Part shown: positions 24,241 through 32,324 of the stretch, piece by piece
Position numbering within the stretch: position 1 is the first letter of the stretch
How the letters are laid out: the number at the start of each line of letters is the position of its first letter
NCBI GenBank assembly: GCA_004379135.1
Contig: NBNI01000005.1
Span: forward strand, 186,001 to 250,000
From: Acidimicrobiales bacterium mtb01
Lineage (GTDB): Bacteria; Actinomycetota; Acidimicrobiia; Acidimicrobiales; Ilumatobacteraceae
Length of the DNA stretch: 64,000 nt
Reading direction: 5' to 3'
Notes under the pieces: generated by a model
Databases searched by the model: none
Told to the model about the DNA's origin: nothing
Seen by the model: only the letters and a program-made list of their open reading frames with translations
Position numbers and translations under genes: made by a program

Positions 24241-25227
24241 TCAGTTCATGTGGCTGAGGACGTTCGCGACGATCTCCGGGCCATGAGTGTCCTGCAGGAA
24301 GTGCGCGGCCGGTACCTCGAACCAGGTCGAGTGCCGGATGATCCCGTGCCACTTTTGTCCCCACTCACGTGTGAACACGTTGTCGTTCACACCCCAGGCG
24401 AAATGAACCGGCAGTCGCGTGGCGTTCACGATCTCGAAGTGCGCGCGTTGGTTCGCGGCGTTCCCTGCCGCCGGGTCGTGCACCGGAATGCTCATCGGAA
24501 AGCGTCGCGGACCGGTCACACCCTCGTCACCCAGACCTTCGAACGGCGCGTCGTACGCGCGCCGAACGCGGGCGGCACCGTCCGACAGGTTCGGCTGCTC
24601 GCCTCCGAGAATCCTGAAGATGCTGTCCTGCGGCGACACACGCTGCGTGGCCATGGCCATCAGCGTGCCCCAATTGAACCTCTCCGGCACGTTGTCGCGA
24701 AAGAGACCACCCGGCGAGTTCTGCTGGATCCACTGGCGGATTCCGGGCGAGTACTCGTAGCCCTCGTGGTCGAGCCAGGTGTTCATGATCACCAGCCGCG
24801 AGAAGCGCTGGGGCATCGTCGCGTACTGCGCGAGACCGGTCGGTCCGCCCCAGTCCTGTACGAAGAGGGTGATGTTGCGGAGGTCGAGTGCCGTCACCAG
24901 ACGAGTGAGATTCGCGGTGTGGCGGGCGATGTCGTACCACCCCGGATCGGTGACCTTGTCGCTGCGGCCGAAGCCGATGTGATCGGGTGTGACGCACCGG
25001 AATCCGGCCGCCAGCATCGGAGGGATCATCGTGCGGTAGAGGTAACTCCACGTCGGCATTCCGTGGACCATGAGTGCGACCGGCGCGTCGTGCGGACCCT
25101 CGTCGACGTAGTGCATGCGCAGCCCGTCGATGTCGAGATAGTGAGGTGCGAACGGGAAATCGGCGAGCCCGTCGAAGTTCGAATCCGGCGTGCGAACGAA
25201 GTCGGGCACCGCGTGTTGCTCAGCCAC
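24241..25227 (-). CDS. haloalkane dehalogenase-like alpha/beta hydrolase
   Basis: A 328-residue alpha/beta hydrolase. HGMPTWSYLYR starts at residue 55, and the nucleophile elbow VQDWGGP puts Asp125 as nucleophile and Trp126 as one halide-binding residue. The acid is probably Asp282 in GVNDNV and the base His309 in AAHFLQD. These features match haloalkane dehalogenases of the HLD-I type (DhmA/DhlA group), which turn haloalkanes into alcohols. Substrate is not known. It follows an MFS exporter gene after 14 bases, so the two probably share the promoter upstream of that gene. Confidence 0.85.
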   Translation of the reverse strand: MAEQHAVPDFVRTPDSNFDGLADFPFAPHYLDIDGLRMHYVDEGPHDAPVALMVHGMPTWSYLYRTMIPPMLAAGFRCVTPDHIGFGRSDKVTDPGWYDIARHTANLTRLVTALDLRNITLFVQDWGGPTGLAQYATMPQRFSRLVIMNTWLDHEGYEYSPGIRQWIQQNSPGGLFRDNVPERFNWGTLMAMATQRVSPQDSIFRILGGEQPNLSDGAARVRRAYDAPFEGLGDEGVTGPRRFPMSIPVHDPAAGNAANQRAHFEIVNATRLPVHFAWGVNDNVFTREWGQKWHGIIRHSTWFEVPAAHFLQDTHGPEIVANVLSHMN

Positions 25228-25241
25228 GGCGGCCGACGATC

Positions 25242-26819
25242 TCAGTGGATGCTCTGCAAGTCCTCACTTGACATCTGACCTTCCTGCGGGATTCGCGTCG
25301 GCAAGAAGCGCCAGGCCAAGAGCGATCCCGCGATGGCGACGATACCCAGCGAAATGCTCGCCACTTGAAACCCGTCCATGAACGACGAAGACGCGATGTC
25401 TCGAATCGCGGTCGATGCGTCGCCGGCCTGCTCGGCGATACCGAACGCCGCGCCCACTGAACTCTTCGCGGACTCGATCGCTTGCTCGGGCAGACCGACT
25501 GGTGTGAGCAGTTCGACGATCCGCGGCCCGTACGCCGACGAGAAGATGCTGCCGATGATCGCGACGCCGAGCGTCGCTCCGACTTCACGTCCGGTGTCGT
25601 TGATCGCCGACCCGACTCCGGCCATCTCGCGCGGCACCGATCCCATGACCGACTCCGACGCCGGACTGAGGATCAGGCCCATTCCGAACGCCATCAGCAC
25701 CGTCACCCCGATCACGATTCCGAAGTAGTAGGTGTCGACTTCGAAGGTTGCCGCCCAGAGCTGTGAGAGACCCATGAGCAGAAGTCCGATCGGCACCACG
25801 CGCTTGGGTCCGTAGCGCAGGGCGAGGCGCGCGGCGACGGGGGCGGTTCCACCGAAGACGATCGCGAACGGAACGTTGCGAAGTCCGGCGGTGAGCGGAT
25901 CGTCACCGCGCACGAACTGGAAGTACTGCGTGATCAAGAACGTGAAGCCGGCGATCGAGAAGAAGGTGATGAGGATCGACACTGTCGCCGCGGTCACGCG
26001 CATGTCGCGAAAAACGCGGACGTCGAGCAGAGGGAACTCGACGCCGCGTTCGCGGACGATGAACAGAGCCACCAGCACCGCTGTGCCGATGAAGCCTGCA
26101 ATCGTCAATCCGTTCGTCCATCCTCGGTGGGGGGCTTCGACGATGCTGTACACGAGGAGCGTGACGAACGAAATGGAGAGAAGGAACCCGGGGATGTCGA
26201 GGCGCTTTGCGTTCGGGTCCTTCGATTCGGGGACGAACACCGCTTGCAGCACGAGGGCCACCGCCACGATCGGGATGTTGATGAGGAACACCGAACCCCA
26301 CCAGAAGTGCTCGAGAAGGAAGCCTCCGGTCACCGGACCGAAGGCGACCGCGGAGCCCGAGACCGCCGACCACACGCCGATCGACTTCGCCCGTTCCACC
26401 GGGTCGCGGAAGACATCGATGAGGATCGCGAGTGTGCTCGGGAACACGAGGGCCGCGCCGACTCCCATCAGCCCGCGGGCGGTGATGAGCGAACCGGTCG
26501 TGTTGGTGAAGGCCGCCCACGCGGAGAATGCGCCGAACAGCACCATGCCGATCTGCATCACCAACTTGCGACCGAATCGATCGCCCAGTCCGCCGCAGGC
26601 GAGCAGCAGACCGGCGAACACCAGCGCGTACGAGTCGACGATCCACTGCAGACCACTGGTCGACGCACCCAGGTCGCGAGCGAGCGTGGGGATCGCGACG
26701 TTGATGATCATGTTGTCGACCACCACGAGGAACACCGAGATGCACAGGATCGTGAGGATCCACCAGCGACGGGCGTGGACGGCTGGGTTCGGGTGGGCGA
26801 GGGCCGTGGAGTTGCTCAT
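25242..26819 (-). CDS. MFS multidrug exporter, DHA2 (14-TM) family
   Basis: A 525-residue transporter with about 14 hydrophobic segments. The N-terminal RRWWILTILCISVFLVVVDNMIINVAIP and GLLLACGGLGDRFGRK (motif A) identify the EmrB/QacA DHA2 family of proton-driven drug exporters. FRDPVERAKSIGVWSAVSG is the typical central loop motif. It is the first gene of a unit with a haloalkane dehalogenase. An operator-like palindrome covers its -10 region. Confidence 0.92.
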   Translation of the reverse strand: MSNSTALAHPNPAVHARRWWILTILCISVFLVVVDNMIINVAIPTLARDLGASTSGLQWIVDSYALVFAGLLLACGGLGDRFGRKLVMQIGMVLFGAFSAWAAFTNTTGSLITARGLMGVGAALVFPSTLAILIDVFRDPVERAKSIGVWSAVSGSAVAFGPVTGGFLLEHFWWGSVFLINIPIVAVALVLQAVFVPESKDPNAKRLDIPGFLLSISFVTLLVYSIVEAPHRGWTNGLTIAGFIGTAVLVALFIVRERGVEFPLLDVRVFRDMRVTAATVSILITFFSIAGFTFLITQYFQFVRGDDPLTAGLRNVPFAIVFGGTAPVAARLALRYGPKRVVPIGLLLMGLSQLWAATFEVDTYYFGIVIGVTVLMAFGMGLILSPASESVMGSVPREMAGVGSAINDTGREVGATLGVAIIGSIFSSAYGPRIVELLTPVGLPEQAIESAKSSVGAAFGIAEQAGDASTAIRDIASSSFMDGFQVASISLGIVAIAGSLLAWRFLPTRIPQEGQMSSEDLQSIH

Positions 26820-26820
26820 G

Positions 26821-26856
26821 TAGACAGTGTCTAGTCCAGCGACTTGATACTGTCAA
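26821..26856 (-). promoter_or_regulatory. promoter with overlapping palindromic operator for the MFS gene
   Basis: On the minus strand: -35 TTGACA (26851-26856), exactly 17 bases, then -10 TAGACA (26828-26833). The palindrome TAGACA-N-TGTCTA (26821-26833) covers the -10 box and ends one base before the ATG, so the mRNA is probably leaderless or nearly so. Such palindromes are typical TetR-family operators on drug-pump genes. No TetR gene is adjacent; the nearest is at 32325. Confidence 0.78.
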
Positions 26857-26890
26857 GTGACGGTTCTGGCGGCCCGGATCGGGCCCAGGC

Positions 26891-27310
26891 TCAGGCGGGG
26901 GTCGATCGGAGTCGGAGCAGGGGGATGCCCAGGGCGAGGGCGAACGGCACGTTGAACAAAGCGTGCGTGGGGTACCCGAGCACCAGCGACATGCCCGTGT
27001 CGAGCACGAACCACAGCACCAGGGCCCGACTCACGAACGTCAGGGCCCAGGGAGTGCCGTCGCGAAGCGGGCCGCGGACGATCTGGAGCATCAGCGCGGC
27101 CCAGCCAGCCATCACCGCACCCAGCACCATGTACGGCAGTTTCAGGTACTCGCGGACGTCGGGTATGTCGATCGCTTCGTCGGGTCCGAAGCCGAACCAC
27201 TCGAAGAGCGAACCGGCCACCGAACCGGCGACGACGAGGAGTAGCGCATAGACGAGGACGAGTGCCAGAACGATCGTGAGCCACGTGATCCAGAAGGTTC
27301 GTGAACGCAT
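26891..27310 (-). CDS. four-helix membrane protein of unknown function
   Basis: A 139-residue protein with four hydrophobic helices: WLTIVLALVLVYALLLVVAGSV, YMVLGAVMAGWAALMLQIV, SRALVLWFVLDTGMSLVLG and FNVPFALALGIPLL. A polar loop with FGFGPDEAIDIPDVREY lies between helices 1 and 2. I do not recognise a named family. It is divergent from the next plus-strand gene, with about 50 bases between them. Confidence 0.75.
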   Translation of the reverse strand: MRSRTFWITWLTIVLALVLVYALLLVVAGSVAGSLFEWFGFGPDEAIDIPDVREYLKLPYMVLGAVMAGWAALMLQIVRGPLRDGTPWALTFVSRALVLWFVLDTGMSLVLGYPTHALFNVPFALALGIPLLRLRSTPA

Positions 27311-27361
27311 GATCGGACTCTAGGTGAGCACTCTTTGGGTGCCCGGTAGCGTCGAACAGCC

Positions 27362-28078
27362 GTGAAGGAATTCGAAGGTCAGGATCTCAGCCAAGCCGAC
27401 TTCTGGGGCGTGAACCTGCGCGACAGCAAGTTCCGCGACGTCGATTTCAGCGGGGCGCGCATTACGCACGCTCGCCTCGTCGACGTGACCATCGACGCCG
27501 AGATCGATCGCCTGGTGGTGAACGGGGTCGACGTGACCGCGTTCGTGAACGCCTCCGATGAATGGTTCCCTCTCCGGTCGATGCTTCGGCCCACCGACGA
27601 GGCCGGAATCCGGGCCACGTGGCAACTCCTCGCCGACAAGTGGTCGGTGGCCGTCGATCGCGCGCTCGGGCTCGGCGCGCGCGGGCTCAGCGAATCGGTG
27701 GACGGCGAATGGTCGTTCGCCGAGACATTGCGGCACCTCATCTTCGCCACCGACAAGTGGTTGTTCGGGCCGCTCACCGGTGCCCCGGGCTTCTCGCCGA
27801 TCGGATTGCCCAACAAGGGATCGCTCGACTTCCCGTGGCCCGGTATCGATCCTTCCGCCAGTCCGAGCGCAAACGACGTCGTCGCCGCCTTCCGTGATCG
27901 ACTCGAACAGATCGGCGACGTTCTCGGTCATCTCACGGTGTCGCGTCTGCCCCGCGAGGTCGAGGTGCTCGAGAACGGCTGGGTCGACTCGATCGAGTGC
28001 GTGCACGTGGTGTTCGAAGAGAGCTTCCACCACTTGCGCTACGCGCTGCGCGACCTCGCAGTGCTCGAAGCCGCCTGA
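27362..28078 (+). CDS. pentapeptide-repeat plus DinB-type protein
   Basis: A 238-residue two-part protein. Residues 5 to about 45 contain a short run of pentapeptide-like repeats (DLSQADFWGVNLRDSKFRDV). From about residue 85 there is a DinB-like four-helix domain with ATWQLLADKWSVAVDRAL, FAETLRHLIFATDKWLF and EESFHHLRYALRDLAVLE, whose histidines (LRHL, FHHLR) could bind metal. Both parts occur together in actinobacteria. Function unknown; a thiol-transferase role has been suggested for the DinB superfamily. Confidence 0.83.
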   Translation: MKEFEGQDLSQADFWGVNLRDSKFRDVDFSGARITHARLVDVTIDAEIDRLVVNGVDVTAFVNASDEWFPLRSMLRPTDEAGIRATWQLLADKWSVAVDRALGLGARGLSESVDGEWSFAETLRHLIFATDKWLFGPLTGAPGFSPIGLPNKGSLDFPWPGIDPSASPSANDVVAAFRDRLEQIGDVLGHLTVSRLPREVEVLENGWVDSIECVHVVFEESFHHLRYALRDLAVLEAA

Positions 28079-28087
28079 ATCAGCGGT

Positions 28088-28420
28088 TCACCCGGTCGAC
28101 GGGTGATCGCGCCACACATCCGAAACGTTCGACGCGGTGACCTTCAGGTCGCTGTGCCCGTATCCGAGGGTGCGTAGGAAGAGTTCCGCTTCGCGTTGGC
28201 CGGCTTCGCGGGCGGCGTCCTCTCCGTTGCTGGTTCGAACCTCGTAGCGCAAGTTGAAGAAGAGGATCTTGTCGTCGTAGGTGAAGGTGCCCTCGGGGGT
28301 GAAGGCCGACTTGAAGATGTCGTGGTGGTCGACCTCGCGCGCGAGCGACGCGCGAGCCTCCGGCGACAGGTCGACGAAACGACCGCGAACCGTCACCCGG
28401 AACACCGACCCCTCTGCCAT
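28088..28420 (-). CDS. DUF6204-type small protein
   Basis: A 110-residue protein: FRVTVRGRFVDLSPEARASL near the start, then FTPEGTFTYDDKILFFNLRYEV and LFLRTLGYGHSDLKVTASNVSDVW. This looks like the DUF6204 family, present in many actinobacteria with no known role. It is soluble, mixed alpha/beta. It converges on the pentapeptide/DinB gene. Confidence 0.72.
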   Translation of the reverse strand: MAEGSVFRVTVRGRFVDLSPEARASLAREVDHHDIFKSAFTPEGTFTYDDKILFFNLRYEVRTSNGEDAAREAGQREAELFLRTLGYGHSDLKVTASNVSDVWRDHPSTG

Positions 28421-28458
28421 CGGCCGACCCTACTTCTCGTGCGACCTAGGCTCGACGT

Positions 28459-28833
28459 GTGCCCATTGCATCGCCACTCGCCGTCGTATTCGACTGTCAC
28501 GAACCGCGCCGACTGGCTGCTTTCTGGCGCGAACTCGTCGGTGGAGGCATCGAACCGGCGACCGAAGGCGACGACTGGGTCGGCCTCCGCGACGTTCCGG
28601 TGTTCGGACATCTCGGTTTCCAGAAAGTCCCCGAGGGCAAGGCGGTCAAGAACCGCGTGCATGTCGATCTCGACGTGGCCGACATCGCAATCGCAGTCGA
28701 TTCGTCGAGGGCTCTTGGTGCCTCGGTGGTTGGTGATGTCGTCGAGGAGCCGACCAACTGGTTCCAGGTGATGCGCGACCCTGAAGGCAACGAGTTCTGC
28801 TTCATCCTTCGCAAGTCGCGCTTGGTGCTTTAG
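28459..28833 (+). CDS. VOC/glyoxalase-like domain protein
   Basis: A 124-residue single-domain protein of the vicinal-oxygen-chelate superfamily: AVVFDCHEPRRLAAFWRELVGG, VGLRDVPVFGHLGFQKVPEGK, then RVHVDLDVADIAIA and MRDPEGNEFCFIL. This subgroup (Glyoxalase-like domain) is abundant in actinobacteria, with largely unknown substrates. GTG start. Its 3' end overlaps the convergent acetyltransferase by four bases. Confidence 0.85.
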   Translation: MPIASPLAVVFDCHEPRRLAAFWRELVGGGIEPATEGDDWVGLRDVPVFGHLGFQKVPEGKAVKNRVHVDLDVADIAIAVDSSRALGASVVGDVVEEPTNWFQVMRDPEGNEFCFILRKSRLVL

Positions 28834-29315
28834 CGCACGACGTACCGGAACGTCACGGCGTCCACCTGGCACTCGCCGTCCGGACACGTGGTGGCCGGGC
28901 CATCGGGGTCCACCACGAAGCCGACCCGCCTGACCGTCGCCTGTGAAGCGATGTTGGTGACGGCGATTCGCGCCGTGATCGACGTGACGTCGTCCCAAGC
29001 GGAGAGTTCGTCGGTCACCAGACGCACCGCCGTCGACCCGGCACCGGCGCGACGACCCCACGGTGCGATCCAGTAGCCGATGTCGGCGACACCGTCGATC
29101 ACGGTGTGCACACCGATCACGCCAACACCTCGGTGATCGGCCGATCGTTCCACGACCCACACTCGCTTCTCGCCGGCCCCGTGTGCCGCGAAGTCCTCGG
29201 CGTGCTCGCGCGTGTACGGCCGGGGCACGAGGGTCCAACGTTGGATCTCGGAGTCCTGGCAGGCCTCGAAGATCCAGCCTGCATCGGCGGGGGAGAGGTC
29301 GCGCAGCACGAACAC
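28830..29315 (-). CDS. GNAT family N-acetyltransferase
   Basis: A 161-residue acetyltransferase: FVLRDLSPADAGWIFEACQDSEIQRWTL at the N-terminus, IGYWIAPWGRRAGAGSTAVR as the acetyl-CoA loop and ARIAVTNIASQATVRRVGF near the C-terminus. It is in the RimJ/RimL-like group. The GTG start is chosen because conserved sequence begins there; upstream in-frame codons overlap the divergent nitroreductase promoter. Acceptor unknown. Confidence 0.82.
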   Translation of the reverse strand: MFVLRDLSPADAGWIFEACQDSEIQRWTLVPRPYTREHAEDFAAHGAGEKRVWVVERSADHRGVGVIGVHTVIDGVADIGYWIAPWGRRAGAGSTAVRLVTDELSAWDDVTSITARIAVTNIASQATVRRVGFVVDPDGPATTCPDGECQVDAVTFRYVVR

Positions 29316-29384
29316 GCGAACACCGTACCGATCTGGTCGGCTCGCCCTGGGCCGAATTGGGTGGCCGGCACTAGCGTCGCGTGC

Positions 29385-30038
29385 ATGAACGTCGTCGATG
29401 CCGTGCACAAGCGCAAGTCAATCCGCAAGTTCAAGTCCGACCCGGTGAGCGACGACGTGTTGCGCTCGCTCCTCGTGGACGCTTCACGTTCGCCGAGTGG
29501 GGGCAACGTTCAGCCCTGGCGGATCTACGTGATCAACGGCGACACCATGCCGCGCCTCAAGGAGTTCCTCGCGACCCAGCCGCCGCTCGACGCTCCGGAT
29601 TACGAGATCTACCCGCAGGGGCTCACCGAGCCGTATCGCACGAATCGCTTCAACATCGGAGAGCAGATGTACGCGACCATCGGCATCGCCCGTGAAGACA
29701 AGGATGGCCGTCGCCGTCAGTTCGCCGCCAACAACGACTTCTTCGATGCGCCGGCCGCGTTGTTCTGCTTCGTCGACCGCCAAATGGGCCTACCGCAGTG
29801 GTCGGACCTCGGCATGTTCCTGCAGACGTTCATGCTGTTGGCCGTCGAGCGCGGCCTCGACACCTGCGCTCAGGAGTACTGGTCGGTGCGCCACAAGGCC
29901 GTGAGCACCTTCGTGAACGCGCCGGAGAACGAAATGCTGTTCTGTGGCATGGCGATCGGTGTCGCCGACGACTCGGCTCCGATCAACACGCTGGTGTCCG
30001 AGCGCATGCCGCTCGACCAGTGGGCCACATTCGTCTGA
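29385..30038 (+). CDS. nitroreductase family protein
   Basis: A 217-residue FMN-dependent nitroreductase-fold enzyme. VHKRKSIRKFKSDPVSDDVLRSLL and ASRSPSGGNVQPWRIYVI form the FMN-binding N-terminus. SDLGMFLQTFMLLAVERGLDTCAQEYW is the central helix, and CGMAIGVADDSAPINTLVSERMPLDQW the C-terminus. It would reduce nitro compounds, quinones or flavin-linked substrates using NAD(P)H; the true substrate is not known. A strong hairpin follows its stop codon. Confidence 0.9.
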   Translation: MNVVDAVHKRKSIRKFKSDPVSDDVLRSLLVDASRSPSGGNVQPWRIYVINGDTMPRLKEFLATQPPLDAPDYEIYPQGLTEPYRTNRFNIGEQMYATIGIAREDKDGRRRQFAANNDFFDAPAALFCFVDRQMGLPQWSDLGMFLQTFMLLAVERGLDTCAQEYWSVRHKAVSTFVNAPENEMLFCGMAIGVADDSAPINTLVSERMPLDQWATFV

Positions 30039-30049
30039 CCCGAGACGGT

Positions 30050-30099
30050 GTTCTGGGTCGCGAAATCGACCAAAAACGGTCGAATCCGCGACCCAGAAC
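30050..30099. terminator. strong stem-loop between convergent genes
   Basis: An inverted repeat: GTTCTGGGTCGCG on the left and CGCGACCCAGAAC on the right. An inner TCGACC/GGTCGA stem closes a loop of about five A. It lies between the nitroreductase stop and the end of the convergent DoxX gene and could terminate both. It has no T-run, as is common in high-GC actinobacteria. Confidence 0.75.
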
Positions 30100-30104
30100 C
30101 ACGA

Positions 30105-30527
30105 TTAGAGGCTGGTGTTGAAGAGGGGGCCGGTGATCATGAAGCCGAACGTGTTGGTCTCCACCGACAGCACGGCGAACATGAAGATCGCTCCGCCGGC
30201 CATCGAGATGTTCTTCCAGAAGCCGATCATGTCGGCCTGCTTGGCCTGGGGCTCGCTGACCGTCCAGTAGTTGTGCATGGCCACTGCCATCGCGATCAGC
30301 GAGATGGCGAGCACGATGGCGCCGAGGTCGGCCCAGATGCCGAAGATCACGGAGATTCCGCCGAGCAGCAGGACGAGGCCCGAACCCTGAACCGCCAACT
30401 TGGGCGAGGGGATCTTCTTGAACTGCGCGTAACCGGTCATTGCCTCGGTCTCGCGGAAGTGGTTGATACCGGACGACACGAAGATCAATCCGAAGAGGAT
30501 CCGCCCAATGAGCATCACGAATTCCAT
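30105..30527 (-). CDS. DoxX family membrane protein
   Basis: A 140-residue protein with four hydrophobic helices and the DoxX signature: LIGRILFGLIFVSSGINHF at the start, GSGLVLLLGGISVIFG in the middle and a final GGAIFMFAVL. DoxX-like proteins are linked to redox and thiol stress in membranes. It is divergent from a marR gene, and the palindrome between them suggests that MarR controls it. Confidence 0.88.
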   Translation of the reverse strand: MEFVMLIGRILFGLIFVSSGINHFRETEAMTGYAQFKKIPSPKLAVQGSGLVLLLGGISVIFGIWADLGAIVLAISLIAMAVAMHNYWTVSEPQAKQADMIGFWKNISMAGGAIFMFAVLSVETNTFGFMITGPLFNTSL

Positions 30528-30593
30528 AACTTACGTCTCCTTCTGAGGGGCCCGGCGAACGCCGGATTGGTTGCTCACTCAACGATATGAACA

Positions 30594-30615
30594 AATAGTT
30601 GAGTACGCAACTATT
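30594..30615. promoter_or_regulatory. MarR-type operator palindrome
   Basis: A perfect inverted repeat, AATAGTTG then six bases then CAACTATT, in the intergenic region between the divergent doxX and marR genes. Size and spacing fit a MarR dimer site. It probably mediates autorepression and control of doxX. Confidence 0.8.
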
Positions 30616-30642
30616 CGGCCGAGAATTGGGTACGCTCGCCCC

Positions 30643-31098
30643 ATGGCCCGGACACGCTGGCTCGACCCCGACGAAATGCGGGCCTGGCGCACGTACATCA
30701 CCACCTCGGTCGACCTCATGAAGGCCCTGGAAGCCGACGTCGCCCCGTACGGCATCACGATGGGCGACTACCAGCTGCTCGCGATGATCTCCGAGGCCCC
30801 CGACAGTCGACTGCGGCTCTGCGACCTGGCCGATCAACTGCGACTGACGCGCGGTGGGCTCACACGGCGCATGGACGGCGTGCTGCGGCTGAACCTGGTT
30901 CGACGAGTTCAGGACGAACGCGATCGGCGCGTGGCCTTCGCCGAACTCACCACCAAGGGCTGGGCTCTCTTGAAGAAGGTCGCGCCCATCCACCTCGACA
31001 GCGTTCGACGGTTGATGATCGACCACCTTTCGCGGGCCGAGATCAAGGCGCTCGGCACGGCCTTTGGAAAGATCGAGAAGAACCTGCGAGAGTCCTGA
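30643..31098 (+). CDS. MarR family transcriptional regulator
   Basis: A 151-residue winged-helix regulator. RLRLCDLADQLRLTRGGLTRRMDGVLRLNLVRRVQDERDRRVAFAELTTKGWALL covers the helix-turn-helix and the wing, with the conserved DxRxxxxxLT pattern. MarR proteins release DNA on binding small phenolic or lipid ligands, or on oxidation; a single Cys is present in LCDLAD. The ATG chosen follows the operator. The aminotransferase gene starts one base after its stop, so it is also likely to be controlled by it. Confidence 0.92.
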   Translation: MARTRWLDPDEMRAWRTYITTSVDLMKALEADVAPYGITMGDYQLLAMISEAPDSRLRLCDLADQLRLTRGGLTRRMDGVLRLNLVRRVQDERDRRVAFAELTTKGWALLKKVAPIHLDSVRRLMIDHLSRAEIKALGTAFGKIEKNLRES

Positions 31099-31099
31099 C

Positions 31100-32281
31100 A
31101 TGGCGCGCGTGTTCGGCCGCACGATGATCGACCAGTGGATGCTCGATCCCACGATCACGTATCTCAACCATGGAACCGTCGGTGCGCCGCCCATTCCCGT
31201 GATCGCGCAGTGGCGCAGCCTGCAGGACGAGATCGAGTTGCAGCCGGCGCAGTTCCTGCTTCGTGAACTGGCCGACATCGACGCCGTGGGCAAACCGGCC
31301 CAGCCGCGCATGCGGGTGGCGGCGCAAGAGGTGGCCGACTTCGTGGGCTGCGAAGTGGAGCAGTTCGGCTTCGTCGACAACGCCACCACCGGATGCAACG
31401 CGGTTCTGCGTTCGTTCCCGTTCGAACGCGGCGATGAGATCCTCGTCACCAACCTCGGCTACGGGGGAGTGAATCGCGCGGTCGAGTTCACCGCCCGCCA
31501 AAACGGCTGCACCGTGCGAACCATCGACCTCCCACGTCCGGGCGCCCAGCCGCACGAATTCACGGCCGCTGTCGAAGCTTCGCTGCATCCGGAGACGCGC
31601 ATGCTCGTGGTCGACCACATCACGTCGCAGACGGCACTGGTTCTTCCGCTCGCCGACATCGCCGCCGCCTGCCACCGACACGGTGTGGTAGTGCTGGCCG
31701 ACGGCGCGCACGCCCCGGGGGCCATCGACCTCGACGTCGATTCGCTCGGGGTCGATTTCTACGTGGCCAATCTGCACAAGTGGCTCTGGACGCCACGCAG
31801 TTGCGGCTTCGTATGGGCCGCTGAAGAGCACGTATCGAATCTGCATCCCACCGTGATCTCGTGGGGCTACGGGAATGGCCTCGCCGCCGAGTTCGACTTG
31901 CTCGGTACGCGCGATCCTTCGCCGTTCCTCACGGCCCCGTTCGCGATCGAACTCTGGAAGGACTGGGGCGGTGAGAAGATCCTCGCCCACAATCACGAGC
32001 TGGTGTTGCGCGCGGCGCGATATCTGGCCGACGAATGGGACACCGAGTTCGTGATTCCGGCCGAGATGATCGGCCCCATGGCCTACGTGTCGCTGCCCGA
32101 CGGGATGGGCAGCACGCGTGCCGAGGCCGTCGCGTTGCAGGAATCGCTTCTGGCCGACGACCGTATCGAGGTTCCGGTGTTCGCCGATTCGGGCCGTCTG
32201 ACCTGCCGAATCAGTGCGCAGATCTACAACGACGACAACGATTTCGTCTTTCTCGCCGATGCCCTGAAAAGTCGTCGCTAG
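31100..32281 (+). CDS. PLP-dependent aminotransferase class V (isopenicillin-N-epimerase-like)
   Basis: A 393-residue fold-type I PLP enzyme. It starts with YLNHGTVGAPP (substrate region), has VDNATTGCNAVLRSF, VLADGAHAPGAIDLD with Asp201 contacting the pyridine N, and LHKWLWTPRSCGF with Lys227 forming the Schiff base. It resembles isopenicillin N epimerase and the ergothioneine lyase EgtE. No egtB, egtC or egtD is nearby, so ergothioneine synthesis is not supported by context. It is coupled to the marR gene (one-base gap). Confidence 0.88.
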   Translation: MARVFGRTMIDQWMLDPTITYLNHGTVGAPPIPVIAQWRSLQDEIELQPAQFLLRELADIDAVGKPAQPRMRVAAQEVADFVGCEVEQFGFVDNATTGCNAVLRSFPFERGDEILVTNLGYGGVNRAVEFTARQNGCTVRTIDLPRPGAQPHEFTAAVEASLHPETRMLVVDHITSQTALVLPLADIAAACHRHGVVVLADGAHAPGAIDLDVDSLGVDFYVANLHKWLWTPRSCGFVWAAEEHVSNLHPTVISWGYGNGLAAEFDLLGTRDPSPFLTAPFAIELWKDWGGEKILAHNHELVLRAARYLADEWDTEFVIPAEMIGPMAYVSLPDGMGSTRAEAVALQESLLADDRIEVPVFADSGRLTCRISAQIYNDDNDFVFLADALKSRR

Positions 32282-32288
32282 ACGACTT
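32269..32288. promoter_or_regulatory. perfect palindrome before tetR
   Basis: AAGTCGTC, four bases, GACGACTT: a perfect 8-base inverted repeat spanning the aminotransferase stop codon, 37 bases before the tetR ATG. It could be the TetR autoregulatory site or a short terminator hairpin; no T-run follows. Confidence 0.6.
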
Positions 32289-32324
32289 CTCACTCGTTTC
32301 GGAACGGGGGTACGGTCCGGCTCG

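Noticed and set aside
31100-32281. Ergothioneine biosynthesis (EgtE) assignment for the aminotransferase
   Set aside because: No egtA, egtB, egtC or egtD nearby, and the sequence is equally close to other class V enzymes.
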